In this document: piece after piece, positions 22,208-35,710 of the stretch
Position numbering within the stretch: the stretch's first letter is position 1
How the letters are laid out: each line of letters starts with the position of its first letter
Assembly (NCBI GenBank): GCA_027579435.1
Contig: JANBPK010001494.1
Location: 1-60,553 of the forward strand
Length of the DNA: 60,553 nt
Origin: Candolleomyces eurysporus
Taxonomy: Eukaryota; Basidiomycota; Agaricomycetes; Agaricales; Psathyrellaceae
Direction of reading: 5' to 3'
Notes under the pieces: model-generated
Database searches by the model: none
The model's input: the letters and a program-made list of their open reading frames with translations, nothing else
Told to the model about the DNA's origin: nothing
Translations under genes and position numbers: made by a program

Positions 22208-24529
22208 TAACTCGTAACGTTGTAGACCCAGTACGCTAGCTGAATGGAAGTGTATCGAAACACAATAGGGCAAATTTTCTTATATAGCCTCGACTACCAC
22301 ATCCACACCCACATATTTTCCGACCATACCGGCCTGGACAATCCAAAGGCCGATGGTCAAAAGATGTTAAGTAGGGTTCGTCCCTCGGAACGATATGGCA
22401 AGACCCATGGAGTGCAGACATGTAAGACTACTGTGTTCTTGAAGCCTCACTGGTATTGTTCTGAGAAGTGGGTAGAGCCAAAATGTTCTTCCGAAGGAGG
22501 TGGGTTGGGAGTAACAACGTAATAAAGAAGAAGCAGACGAGACCGAGAGACGCGACGCGACGAAGGGAAGATTAAACACGCTCATCACGTGCTGCAGAAA
22601 GATAAGCGTCCGCCTCGGACGCCTTCTCGCAAGCAAGCCAACCAGTCGTACATTCCATATCTACTGGCTCTCATAAATTACAACTGAATTCGAGACGAGC
22701 GGTCGTGACTACAGCAAGCACACTTTGAGGCGGTGGACTGTCGCTTGCCAAGCACCTTAGTGGGGTCTGTGTGGGTATTTGTGTGGTAAGTCCCAGTATG
22801 TAACTTCGTCCAAAGAGGTGCCCTCAAACTGACCGGGACCACCGGTTGGCTGAGATCTGGATGAAATACGACCCCGTCAAGGGGTAGAATCTGGTGGGAT
22901 GCTGAATCTTACGAACAAGCTCTTTCGTAAAGGCAAGCCTAAGGTTGACGGCGTGGAGCTCGAGTTCAGTCGAACAGTACGTTCTCGCGTTTCGATTGCT
23001 CTTTTTGCGCTACCTGGGCTAGGATGTAGGCAGCGGAGCGATTCAATGGCCATATACACGGAGTTTGTGTCGGCGACACTCAGCTATAATTTAAAAAGTA
23101 ATATTGAAGTAATGATATTTCCCAAGGCGGTCCTCCATTCTCTAGCCTCATCTCGAATAGGCAGAGTTTGTCAGAATTATGAATTTCTTACAGCAATATC
23201 CCGTGGATCACGATTGTTGCACCCTCCACCAGAAAGATCCGATTGTTTGACTTGCTCTGATGTAAACGGAGGGATATGTAACGTGGAGACCAAGGTTCTG
23301 AGGCTAGGTCCCTCTGTCAATGCCTTTTTGATCGCATTCGATGAACGAGGCCTTTCAATTCTTGGGGCGACTATTCGTGCGGTAGCCCATTGCTAGGGAA
23401 GACGTCTCTCCTGTTTCTATGTAAAGTACTACTACCACAGTCTGACTGCAACCTGGTCCATGACTCTTCTCAGACATGCTATCTGGAGCTCCACAAAGGT
23501 CGAGTGTGGTGACGTTGTGTCGAGATTGACACCACAGCCGCGGCTTCGGAGGTGAGGGTCAACGAAATGCGTGTCAAAGCACTAAAAAGCGTCTTTTGGG
23601 GTCGCATTCCTACTAACGACTCGGGTCCGGATAAAATGCATCCGACCTTCTGCACTTTGGCTGCCTCATTGTTGTAACGCTTGCGGAATGTCGTATATTT
23701 CCTTGCTAAAAGATGCATTATATGTCAAGTTAACACATGTCCTCAGTTGGGAATTGATAACGCCTCTGTCCCAAACGTGAGTTGTGGCGGTGGACGGGTC
23801 TTTGCGTCCGGAGACCGATCATTACAACAGATTTAACGGCATTCGAATTGAGAAATTTCGTCTGCGGACCTTGAGCGCCTGAAATGTCAATGACACTAGG
23901 ATAATGTCGTTGGCCTGCTCTAGGGCTGCTGGCTGGCTTTCCATCGATCACAAAACCCTCCTTGCCCCTGCCATGTCACACTAGCGAGAGCGCGTATCCC
24001 CAATCAGGATACCTACTGCCGACTGGAGTTAACCAGTGCTTCCTATCAACCGGCATGCAGTCTGGCACCTCGGGAAAGTGCGCTGGGCGGCATCGGTTGG
24101 ACGGAACAGTCCCTGCAACGGCTAATATGGTGCTCGGCAGTTTAAGAATATGCGATTGGGGTCAAATAGAAAAAGGAGCCTCAAAACCTCATCCTTCTGG
24201 ACGATTCCTCGCACTCCCGGACATAAACCAATGCTCCTCCATTTTTCGAGAGTCTGCTACCTACGAGTCTTAATATCCAACGAATGACTTGAACGGAGGT
24301 CATGGCCCTAGTAAAGCCGTGAAAGCCTGAGGTCGACCCTAATGCACCGTGCGCTATCGGAACGTTATTTCTTTGACTTGAGGTTGTATTCCATAGCCGA
24401 CAAAGAGGGTCTGATGCATATCCCGTAAATAGATTACTACCTTCCAACGCAACACGATTACTGCATGTATGTATCGTCAGTCTCATCTTAAGGCATGTAT
24501 CCCCGTTTTCAGGATCAGAGGATCACGAT
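22208..24529. other. Intergenic region upstream of P450 copy 2
   Basis: 2.3 kb without a gene I can support. A 165-codon plus-strand frame at 22899-23396 has no family features. About 22650-22720 resembles 25420-25500 upstream of the P450 relic, again marking the P450 duplication unit. Confidence 0.4.
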
Positions 24530-25400
24530 TGCACCAGGCTGAATTTCAGTGACAGCTGAAGTTTCCTCGTAGGCGCGTACGAGTAGCCATAATCTTGGAA
24601 TCCTCGGTGGTGATATTCTTATGACTGGAGAGCGAGGTTGAAGGGTTGAAGGGGGATTGACAAGACCACATCCGCGCTCAAATTTCGTCAGCCGCCGGCT
24701 CGGATAGTTGTACAGGTAACGCGGACTCATTTCCAGCTAAGGGAGCGTGCATCCGATGCACGCTCGATTACCACCATAAAATGACATTCTACAGAAGAGG
24801 AAGAGAGTATAGTCATCTCAGAGAGGCCATGCGTACTACATGAATACGTAAGAGAGCCTAGTACAGATGAGGGGAAACACCCGGGACGTGGACTTCCTGT
24901 ACGCTGTTTGGAAGGAGAACCGGCCATCACGGGCTCCCATCCATGAGCATCGAGACCCCGTATGTCCAGATCTGTGTTGCTTTTCAAGAGGGAGAGTATG
25001 ATCTTTGATCGCCCGGGAACTCAATTGCTGTCCAACGGCTTTCCCTCTGACGGAGTTATGGGTTTTGGAAAGGAAGAATGGCATCGGTTGTCGCACTAGA
25101 AGTAGGGCATCGTTAGTAACAAACGCAATATCAGACAGAGTCAATTCACTTACTTCCTGGATATAAATGCAATAGGAGGATAGCTGGAAAGGCGAGATGA
25201 TGTCCATGAAGCGCACGCGTTTGAAGTAGTGTTCATGGCCGCAAATGTAAGGGATCTTTGCTGTCAGAGGCGTTGGCAATTTTCTTTCGAGCCAGGGGAG
25301 ATTCGAGAGCAATGATCCTGACTCACTTTGAAAAAGATGGTGAATGTGAACATTCTGCCGCCTGGAAAGCGGAATAAACGTTGATATGTTTTCGGCGTTG
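24530..25400 (-). pseudogene. Cytochrome P450 relic (third tandem copy)
   Basis: Minus-strand pieces match the two intact P450s. There is SNTDLDIRGLDAHGWEP near 24980 (compare CNTDPEIWGPDAHEWKP) and a heme loop FYGGNRACIG near 24785-24760, followed by a stop codon where the intact copies read S(Q/E)LEM. Near 25320-25380 the sequence jumps to the region matching the N-terminal part of P450 copy 2 (about 21845-21900). The I-helix and most of the central part are deleted. It is therefore an internally deleted, stop-containing pseudogene in the same orientation as its relatives. Confidence 0.75.
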
Positions 25401-25726
25401 TGGAGGGCTCAGGCCTCCCACCAACCAGTCAAACATATGTTCCACATCCAGTGGTCCTCATGAAGTAGGTTCGAGACAAGCCATCGTGACTATCACAAAT
25501 TGAGCGGCAGTTGCACTTTTCCTATTGTCTTTTACCATGCGCTTCGGAAATTTTCACTCTTGGAGTTGCGATTCGCACATAATATACAGATAATTGCTAA
25601 TTTAGATCTGGAGGTCGAGAAGGAGCGTCAAGACGCGTGTAGACGGGCTAAAGAGCGGGACATACCTGACCCACTGAACAACCCCCAATTACTTCTGCAA
25701 TTCATGTCAGTTGGAAGATCAAATTT

Positions 25727-26495
25727 TCAGAATCCACCCTCGCTCACCTGCACGGGCTTGACCTCTTCCAAGACCTTCGCTGCCGCCTGCACAATGATCT
25801 CGTGCTCCACCTTGTGCAGCCTTTCTTCAAATGATTCGATGGGTTCACCTTTTTCAATAGGGACCTCGCGAACGATGACAGGTTCGCCCCTGTCCACGTC
25901 CTTGACGACACGGTGGACCATTGCACCACTATGCGCTATTTCGCCCTTCTGGAACGCCTCATATGCTCTTTCGATAGCATGCGCGCCATCAAACGCGCCA
26001 GGAAGAGCAGGATGCAGGTTGATCACTGGGATGTTATGAGCAACCTCAACGCCATCATCTCCCTTCAACCCCTTCCTCCCATCCACAAGTTCCAAGAACC
26101 TCTCGCTCATAATGTGCATCCAACCCGCTAGCACTACGAGGTCCGGCTTCTCTTTGACCACAATCTTCGCGACTTCCGCATCGTAGTCCTCCCTTGTCTT
26201 TCCGGGGTTATTCTTCAGATACGGCTGGAGTGCGAGATAGGCAGTGGGGATGTTGGCCTGTGCAGCTCTTTGCAGGCCATATGCCGCCTTCCTATTCGAT
26301 AGAACCAGGATTATTTGGGCGTCCGGAAGAGTAGGGGTGTTTAGCGCATCGATGAGGGCCTGCAAATTGCTTCCTGGAATTTCAGACCATATGATGGATG
26401 TATTGGACAATGCTACGACCGAAAGTACCTGAGCCGGAGATGAGCACTACGATTCGCCTTGTGGTCGTCGTCGTTGCCGACGTTGTTGAGGACAT
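25727..26495 (-). CDS. ADE8: Phosphoribosylglycinamide formyltransferase (GAR transformylase)
   Basis: Two exons (26495-26429 and 26373-25727; intron 55 nt) give 237 residues, a normal length for a monofunctional PurN/Ade8 enzyme. It transfers the formyl group of 10-formyltetrahydrofolate to GAR, step three of purine synthesis, in the cytosol. Visible motifs are the phosphate-binding loop ISGSGSNLQAL at the N-terminus (formed across the splice), VLAGWMHIM, the catalytic NLHPALPGAF (Asn and His) and VKDVDRGEPV with the catalytic Asp. The start MSSTTSATTTTTRR is the ATG closest to the conserved RIVVLISGSG. The next gene starts 87 bp away on the other strand. Confidence 0.93.
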
Positions 26496-26581
26496 TGTCG
26501 AAGCCAAGGAGAGAGATGGACAGAAAATGATGGAATTGGAAAAATTTTGATGCGATCTAAGAATAATCTCTGACCGGTACC
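26496..26581. promoter_or_regulatory. 86-bp shared divergent promoter (ADE8-like / EFM5-like)
   Basis: Only 86 bases separate the two start codons. The purine-rich tract CCAAGGAGAGAGATGG lies next to the ADE8-like start. No TATA box is seen. Transcription start sites cannot be placed. Confidence 0.55.
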
Positions 26582-27531
26582 ATGTCCTCTCGCTCTCCGT
26601 CTCCAGACTTGAATCTCTCAGAATCCCCGCCAAAGCTCGACCCTAGTGTGCTGGCACTCTTGAACCAGTTTATAACAGAGAGAGAAGACGAGGAGCGCCG
26701 TTTCAAGGCGCTCGAAGCAGAGCACGTGGCGGCCACGATTGCTGGCGTCATCGGGGCTGGGCCAGACGAGGAGAAGGGAACAGACATACCCATTGTCTCT
26801 CTCGCAGAATACAAGAAGGCCTTTGGAGAGGATTGGCAACTGAGCCAATTCTGGTGAGTACAGCATCCCCACTAAAGGCGACTCCCTCGTGGCAAGGACC
26901 TTGCCTAGTGGCGACCCCCAACAACCAACAACCGGTGGATGCATATGGTGCTTACCGAATTGAATCGATATAGGTATTCTGATTCATTTGCGACCAGAAC
27001 CGCAGAGGCTATACACGCCCAGTGTTCTGAGGACACTAAAATTGCTTTTCTCTGCTGCCCAACAGCGTTCGTCGCCTTCCAGAACGTAAAACAGCTGAAG
27101 GAGGCCTATGTCTTCGAAGTCGACCAGCGATTTGCGGTCCTCTCCCCGACTCAGTACATCTTCTACGACTTGGACGAACCCAATGCGTTCCCGGAACGTT
27201 TTGAGCACTATTTCGACTTTGTGGTTGTCGATCCGCCCTTTTTAAACGAGGTGCGCACCGTCGGACACCTGGCTTTCTCGATTTCTAATGCAAAACTCTC
27301 TAGGTTACGAATAGGAAAATTTCAACGACGCTACGACAAATCATGAAGTCGAAGGACTCAAAACTACTACTGCTCACGTCAACTTCGGTGGAAGACGTCG
27401 TAAAGCAAGTATACGACGAGCCTCCCGTCGGACCCCTAAAACGTACGGCCCTCGTCGTCGAGCACGGCCAGCTTGCGAACGATTTCGCATCCTGGGGCTC
27501 TTGGGAAGGTGCCGAAAACTTCGGGAAATAA
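26582..27531 (+). CDS. EFM5: eEF1A lysine methyltransferase, EFM5/N6AMT2 family
   Basis: Three exons (26582-26853, 26974-27250, 27304-27531) give 258 residues. After an acidic helical N-terminus comes SQFWYSDSFATRTAEAI, then IAFLCCPTAFVAF and FDFVVVDPPFLNEV. The DPPF motif is the (D/N)PP(F/Y) active-site signature of this seven-beta-strand methyltransferase family. Yeast Efm5 methylates a lysine of elongation factor 1A in the cytoplasm; the family was once called putative N6-adenine methyltransferase. Length and motif order fit well. Intron 1 is unusually long for this window (120 nt). Confidence 0.88.
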
Positions 27532-28133
27532 CTTCCCGGGTCAGGCCTGTCTTACACACTCGAAACGAATACCCGCTAAAGGTGCCACATCGGCAAGAGG
27601 AGGGATGTGGTATAGATGTCGACCTAACGAGCTAGAGGGGTATCTAGACACGGAATTTAGAAGGATACTATCATCTTGTACAGTTGCAGTCGACTTTAGT
27701 CGCTAACAATTGAATCACCAAAACGTCATCCTATCTAACGAGCACCAAGATCTGACACGATGGTCACCCTCCTCGCCTTCCTAATGTCTCTCCTCGGACT
27801 ACAACAGCTTCATCAATAGCCCCACCTCAGTCGGAGCGAATGCTGAATCTGCTTCGACTAGGTATGAACCTGCTAGCCCGAGGCAGTACTAGTCCATAGT
27901 CGAACCACTTGGTAGACCGTGGTGGAGATGCCAATTGAACGATCTAGAGATCTAGATACGATGCATATAAAGATATCATTATTGTATACACAGTCGAACC
28001 CACTTCAATCATCAAAGAGTCATTCCAACCACGAGCACAAAATCTGAGATGTGTGGGTATAGCATTAAGTCAACATCTTAAAGGCTCGAGAATCAAACCG
28101 TCTACAGTACACATAAAGCACAATCATCGTTAA
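27532..28133. repeat. Tandem fragment of the MYST gene 3' end
   Basis: 27765-27865 resembles 28235-28335, the last exon of the MYST gene (shared words TCCTCGCCTTC, CCCACCTCA, CTTCGNC). The preceding block 27640-27760 resembles 27950-28060, the sequence just past that gene's stop codon. So a ~470-bp piece containing the gene's 3' tail has been duplicated and has decayed with stops. No full gene is present. Confidence 0.6.
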
Positions 28134-30346
<2,213 letters not shown>

Positions 30347-30529
30347 GAGTGGTGTTTGCCCAGCGCTATCGCGTTGCTGGGGATCCTGAGGAAGCTTGTG
30401 GCCGTACTGAACGAAAACTGGTGGCCCTTTGGCTGCCAGAGGTGGGCCACTGTTGGTTCAGGGCGGGAACCAAACAGATTGCCGACCGCGTTGAATGGTC
30501 AACATTCCTCTCTGCTTCGAACCACCACC
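30347..30529. promoter_or_regulatory. Divergent promoter between MYST and Mediator-9-like genes
   Basis: 183 bases separate the two start codons. No TATA box or recognised site is seen. Confidence 0.45.
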
Positions 30530-30988
30530 ATGTCCTCTACCACCCTTCCGAGCGAGCTCTATGAAAGCCTCTTATTGAAGCTAGTTGCAGTTCTCGAAAT
30601 CACGCGTGATAATGAAGGTGTAACGACGCCCCAGGCCAAGCAAAAGCTTCTCCAGGCGGTATGCGGATTCTCATCGACAGGCTCCTGGTCTGACTTTTTG
30701 TAGACGAACGACTTTCGCAATGCTCTTGCTCACGCCAAGGAGTTGGCTTTAAATATACCCGGTGGCGAGTTTACGGTCGAAGAACAAGACGATGTCATTC
30801 GCATGTTGGAGGCTTTGAGAGATAGGAAGCGGTTTGTACTGGTTATTGTTGCATCGTGCCCTGGCTCATACCACTTCTTCAGAGCGCGATTGCTTCAGTT
30901 CTCTTCTAGGGACGTCAAATCGTCGCACACCAGGAATGATGTCAAAATGGAGATCGATTCAATGGCATCTACGCCCTTTGAAGGTTGA
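30530..30988 (+). CDS. Probable Mediator complex subunit 9
   Basis: Three exons (30530-30658, 30704-30831, 30910-30988) join to 111 residues. The protein is wholly helical in character: LYESLLLKLVAVLEI, then KQKLLQATNDFRNALAHAKE, LNIPGGEFTVEEQDDVI and MLEALRDRKR. The order of a leucine-rich helix, a [DN]xFxxALxxAK helix, a short [LI]PGG turn, EEQ and a final Lxxxxx(K/R) helix fits the Med9 (Cse2) domain, a middle-module subunit that bridges activators and RNA polymerase II. The last exon is short and polar. Intron 1 is only 45 nt. A small coiled-coil protein of another family cannot be excluded. Confidence 0.5.
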
Positions 30989-31266
30989 TCTGTGAACGTT
31001 CGTTCGCCTGACGCTCATGGAATTGCAATCCCGACTGGAACCAAACTCTCGCAGGTCTCATATAAATTGCTTTGGACAGGCCATTTGGAAACGCATTTTG
31101 TCTTTCCTTTCCTCACTCCTTCACTGGATTACTTTTCCCTTTTGCGCCGGTCGCGTCTTTGTTCACCTTACACCGTTCTCTGGCAGACAACTTCTTCACC
31201 TTGCTTTCAACATTCTTTAATTTGAACTGCCTTTTTTCAAATATCCTTCTTCATTCTTGTTTTAAA

Positions 31267-32660
31267 ATGTTTCTCCTATCATCGAGACACCGACAGCACT
31301 TCAAACGACAGGGCGGAGACCGCAATATCACTTGGATCGCTCCGAAGATGAACGACACCCTGCAGGCAGGGCAGGATTATATCGCCAGGTGGAGTTCCCC
31401 CGCGGCGCCGACATCCCCTTCTTTCCAGCTCTGCGCAGACGCAGCGGGAGCGACAAGTGCGAACAGTACTGGTGCAGCAAATTGTGGGAGCTCGGTCGGC
31501 GTGCCTCTTCAGCAAGCTCAAGGGATGTTCTTCGTATCCTTGTGAGTACCATCTTGCCTCAGTTTAGATCGTTGCTGAATGTTTCGAAATCTAGAGCGAT
31601 TCCTAATATCACTTCGTCAAACCCATTCTTCCTAAGAATGCACGACGAGACCGGGCCCGACTTCGATTCGCCTCCTTTTTTTATCCAGGTCCCGCCGTAA
31701 GACTGTCGTTCTCTTCCTCACAACCACTACTGAACTCAAAATTTAAACAGGGCGAACGAAACATCCGATTCAAACACTGGTACCTCAACCAACACCACCG
31801 ACTTGCAGAGCAACTCTACATCCCCGGGTCTCGTTTTCCAATTGCACAATGCAACCCAGGGGCAGGTTCTTTCCCGGCTAGATACCCCTTCCCTCGCCAA
31901 ACGAGGAGATTCTTTCGATTTTCCCTTTTCGGTCAACACCCCAATGGTGACCACACTGGCCATCATCCCGCTGCTCATGGTCACCGCCGGCCTCGCCATC
32001 GCGGTCTTCTTCTGGTTCCGCCAGAGACGAACCGCCCAGATGAAGCGTCTGTATCTGACCGAGGGCCGAATGATCTACCCTCGAAGACCAAGCCCGAAGA
32101 CTTTGAACTCGGCTGAAGATATCGAGTCTGCGGTTCAGTCACTCTCGAACGCACGTCTCACGGGAAAGATGCCGCATGAAGCGAAAGGGTACCCTGGCTT
32201 CCAGGAGGGGCTCGATGTCGTGTCTACTAAGCAGAAGTCGACCATACGGCACAAGAAAGCAGCTCCGAAGCGTCGCCAGCTCGGCGACATAGACGATGGG
32301 TGGAAGAATCCGAGTAGTATCCCACTTCCTTCGTCCTCCGACTCAGGATCTTCAGGATCCTCCAACGCCTCGAGAACTAGCTACGCACCAGAACCAAGAT
32401 CCCTCACCGACTCTTATTTCCCGTCTGTTCCATCTCTGCAAGGGCCCATAGGGCAGCCGTTTATGCAAGGGAACGCGATGGTCGAGCCTCCTATCGTTAT
32501 GAGGGGCAGTGGTCAAGTTCCGTCACCAATCAGTGCAGCTATTACCACCGCATCTCCTCCCCCGCCCAGCGTGACGAAGTTGTCTGAGAGGTTGCATCTT
32601 CGGATGCGCTCGAACAGCTCGTCGAGCCGGGGCTTTGGGCAGCCAGCCGTTGCAGGGTAG
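31267..32660 (+). CDS. KRE9/KNH-like single-pass membrane protein
   Basis: Three exons (31267-31541, 31595-31696, 31751-32660) give 428 residues. The N-terminal part has ITWIAPKMNDTLQAGQDYIA followed by a W and, later, NPFFLRMHDETGPDFDSPPF, the pattern of the Ser-Thr-rich GPI-anchored/KNH domain. An Asn/Thr/Ser-rich spacer with several N-glycosylation sequons follows, then a transmembrane helix near residues 185-208 (VTTLAIIPLLMVTAGLAIAV) and a Ser/Pro-rich, probably cytoplasmic tail of about 220 residues. The topology suggests a cell-surface sensor or adaptor. No signal peptide follows the chosen ATG; an in-frame ATG at 31072 would add 65 residues with a hydrophobic stretch but begins close to a TATA-like box at about 31060, so I kept 31267. 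Confidence 0.65.
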
Positions 32661-33117
32661 ATGGGAGGGGTCACCGCTTTGGGGGCATGCTTTGCCGTTG
32701 GTTTCGCAGGGACAGTGTACCATATGGCTCTGATGGACGTTTTGGAGGAAGAACGAGTGCAGGATGTTTTTGCTGTATGCAGTGTTGGGACTGTAGGGAC
32801 GGCTAACCCCGAGTCGCGAAGGGCGCATGGGAGGCTCCGGGCACTGTTATTACAGAGGGGAGGTCAGGCACTGGGTCGCTCATGATGTCCCTCCTCAGGC
32901 TGGGTGCTGTGGTGTGCACCTTGAAAGAGGTTTAGGGTATTCCTACGGTCTAGCTATTTACAGGCATGTTCTTCGAATCGTCGATAGGGTTTCGTGTCAT
33001 TCTCTTTCATGTCAAATGGGCTTGTGGTCTACGGCTTTTCGAAGCGAATAGTTCTCATTTTCTGCTTTGTTAAGAGGAGTTGCATCTAAGAGGGCACGAA
33101 GTGGAAGTTGGACAAGT
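32661..33117. other. Intergenic, no gene seen
   Basis: Sequence between the membrane-protein gene and the tRNA. It should hold the 3' untranslated region of the former. No other feature seen. Confidence 0.4.
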
Positions 33118-33221
33118 GCCTTCTTGGCTCAGTTGGCTAGAGCGCAGGTCTCATACGAATGTATGAGTGAGCATATGCTCACGCAATCCTGAGGTCGCAA
33201 GTTCGAGCCTTGCAGGGGGCA
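33118..33221 (+). tRNA. tRNA-Met (CAT), elongator type, with intron
   Basis: The acceptor stem GCCTTCT pairs with AGGGGGC (two G-U pairs), discriminator A. The D arm is GCTC/GAGC with an AGTTGG loop. The anticodon arm CAGGT-CTCATAA-TCCTG carries the T31:T39 pair typical of fungal elongator Met tRNA and anticodon CAT. The T arm is GCAAG-TTCGAGC-CTTGC. About 30 nt (near 33158-33187) interrupt the loop just after position 37 and form a hairpin (GTGAGCATATGCTCAC). A CTTTTT terminator follows the gene. Confidence 0.92.
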
Positions 33222-33644
33222 TCGCTTTTTGCACCACGCGAAATGGGTCAATGTCAACGGCTCGTCGTAGGTGAACCCGGGGTCAACAGATAAATTGCTT
33301 GTGTCATACGTTGGGAGTCTCATTTTTGCCGGTAATCATCATGATCATACTAATTCCTCGTAACCAAGCACCCGAACAACCAAATTGACAGTTAATGACG
33401 CATAAATTAAGCATTGGAGTCGACAAGCTTTCCTAGGGTAGAAACTAATTTTCATATACCCCGGCCAGTAGGGAAACTGTCAAGGACAGCGAGCGTTTGT
33501 GCAGATGTTGACGAATGTTTGTCGACAAAGCGCCAAATGCTGCCAAATTCGTCTTCATCTGGCTTGTCACTCGCCGTGATGGTCAGCTTGGCTTACGCCG
33601 GCATGTACGCCTCGAGCACAGCAGCGAACGCTGAAGTAGTTGGC

Positions 33645-33652
33645 TATAAATA
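33645..33652 (+). promoter_or_regulatory. TATA box of DUF4360 copy A
   Basis: TATAAATA lies 87 bp before the ATG, in the position seen for the other copies. Confidence 0.6.
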
Positions 33653-33731
33653 TGAAGCAAAGTATGGAGGGTAGAAATCGCCATTCTCCTGCTCTTTAAT
33701 TGCTTGATTCGACAAGTTCATACTCCTGAAG

Positions 33732-34859
33732 ATGATGCACTACACACCTGCCATTCTCGTCACCTTTATCAGCTGCTTCCTGTTGGCTGTGGGGTCGCCA
33801 GTCGGCCAGAACGAAGCAAGGGCTACGAAACCCCCTGTTGGCTTCAACATGTGAAGAAACGCATCTTTCGCTCGTCCGACCTGAACTCATTCCATTGATA
33901 GAACGAGTCTAGGGCTCAACGGATCCGGATGCCCTCCTGGATCGACGTTCTATTTGCTCAACTGTACGTGCATCATTTGACCAAAACTGATAATATTCTC
34001 ATCGGACTGGTTGTGTAGCCGATAGAACTGGTGTGACTGTGACTTTCAGTCAGTATTATGCAGAGGTTGGGCCGCGCATTCCGATTGCTAGCAACCGCAA
34101 GAATTGTCGGCTCACCTTTGGAGTAACGTGAATCACCTCGACTCATTGTTTGCGATAATGGGATTGACACAGTGTTTGTCCAGCGTTCCACCCGGGTTTA
34201 CATTTGGTATTGCAAATGTCGACTATGTGAGTGGTACAGATCTTGTGCAGTGTGCAGATCTTCCTGGACAACCTGCTAATGAGATGCGAATTTACAGCGG
34301 GGCTATTATCAACTTGACGACAAAGTCACTGCGTCACAGCAGTCCATCTACTACTGTAAGCCCATCGGATGGTCTCCGAAGTAATTTCTTCTGATTTTCC
34401 GTAGTCCAGGGGCAACTTGTTCAGGCGACTGCTCGGTCGGAGCTCGTTGGTCCCATTCAAGGTCCGTTCGTTATGCAGCCATACTCCTGGATTGCCTAGA
34501 TCTGAATTCGCTCTCAAGGTGCTGACTACACTCATCGTGATACATTCGATCTCGTATCCACCGTGCTTGCTCCTTGCGGCGCAAAAACGGTATTGAACGT
34601 ACAAAGCGACCTCAGGACGAATAATCAGAAGAATACCAAGGGCTCCGGATACATCGCAACTGACTCTGTATGTCTATGCTGCTCCAAATCATGGTCTTTC
34701 TCCCTCCCGCTAATCACAGTATCACACTGCTTCTAGATCGACGCGACGCTCTCTCAGGTGATTCCGAAGTTCTTTCCCCCTGAAAATCCCTCCCTTCTCT
34801 CCACGCTAACATGATTGACCTAGACGTTCAACTTCCAATGGCAGACTTGTAAAAAGTAG
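33732..34859 (+). CDS. Secreted DUF4360 protein, array copy A
   Basis: The protein begins MMHYTPAILVTFISCFLLAVG, a signal peptide, so it should be secreted. The mature part has the DUF4360 order: a sequon-bearing [114 protein letters not shown] and [10 protein letters not shown] at the end. Four cysteines (GSGC, NRKNC, APCG, QTC) are kept and can form two disulfides. Eight introns are present, at family positions 1,2,3,4,5,7,8,9. The family is known from fungi and actinobacteria; its function is not established. This is the first copy of the array and sits 0.5 kb after tRNA-Met. Confidence 0.82.
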
Positions 34860-35647
34860 TGCCAGCTAATTAGTCACGCACAACGAACGAGACGATGCTG
34901 CCTTATGAATTTGCCTGCTTAACTCCATACGCACTTCACTCAAGCTCATGTACCCTACGCCCTCAATGTAATACAATTGTACTCGGAAAAATATCTTCAA
35001 CCATTGCAAGAAGACCCGCCGAGTATCTCCCACTTGGATCGGAACGCCCCAAGAAAATTTCGCATGGAAAACACATGTTCATCTCATTTAGTCCTTCTGT
35101 GGTCCTCGTGCGCAACATTTTGAATTCGAATGTCGAGTCTGACAGGCGAGGAAAACACCTGGGTCTTTGGTCGACCCTCGCGAACTGTACGAGCCCACCC
35201 CAAGATCGCCAATAAAGCGGTGCTTCTTCAGGCCCACTGTAAAGAAGGTGCGTCAATACGGTGCTGTTATCGGTATGAATTCCACACGATAGGCGGCCAT
35301 GTTGCATGTGAGTCTTCTTTCAACCCACACAAAAATTTATCCGAAGTCGCAATTGGGTACTTGCGCACACTCACCTCGGACTCTCGCGAATGAATTCAAA
35401 ATTTCAGAGATGTCGACGCTAACCTTGGATCTGGCGACAAAACAGAAGATCATGTTTTTGACGGCGTCCGGTGTGGCGGGTGCTACGTGACCAGGCGGTA
35501 GTTCAGGGCAAAGACGTGACGCTAAATTTCCGAGAATGCGGGGACGCGACGCGATAAGGCACCAAGAGTGAAGTTTCTCTGCCTGGTGTGGTCTTGTCTT
35601 CAAGCAATTCAGCCAATTCGGGGTAGGAGATAGGAAGAGCCAGAGAG
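34860..35647. other. Intergenic A-B
   Basis: No gene. From about 35205 the sequence is homologous to the B-C intergenic (from 37045), including ATACGGTGCTGTTATCGGTA, so it belongs to the B/C duplication unit. Confidence 0.55.
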
Positions 35648-35654
35648 TATAAAG
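35648..35654 (+). promoter_or_regulatory. TATA box of DUF4360 copy B
   Basis: TATAAAG lies 63 bp before the ATG. Confidence 0.65.
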
Positions 35655-35710
35655 TCCAGCTTCAATCACCAGTTTTCGAACAGTTCTGAGCAAATTCTCG
35701 CCTTTGAACG

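Noticed and set aside
22313..22430. Possible 5S rRNA-like sequence (CCATACC and GTTAAGTAGGGT at 5S-like spacing)
   Set aside because: The distance between the two motifs fits a 5S gene, but the expected 5'/3' closing stem does not pair and the internal control region is poorly matched. At most an old relic.
22899..23396. 165-codon open frame on the plus strand
   Set aside because: No signal peptide, domain or homologue-like motif, unusual composition, and it lies in a duplicated P450 flank.
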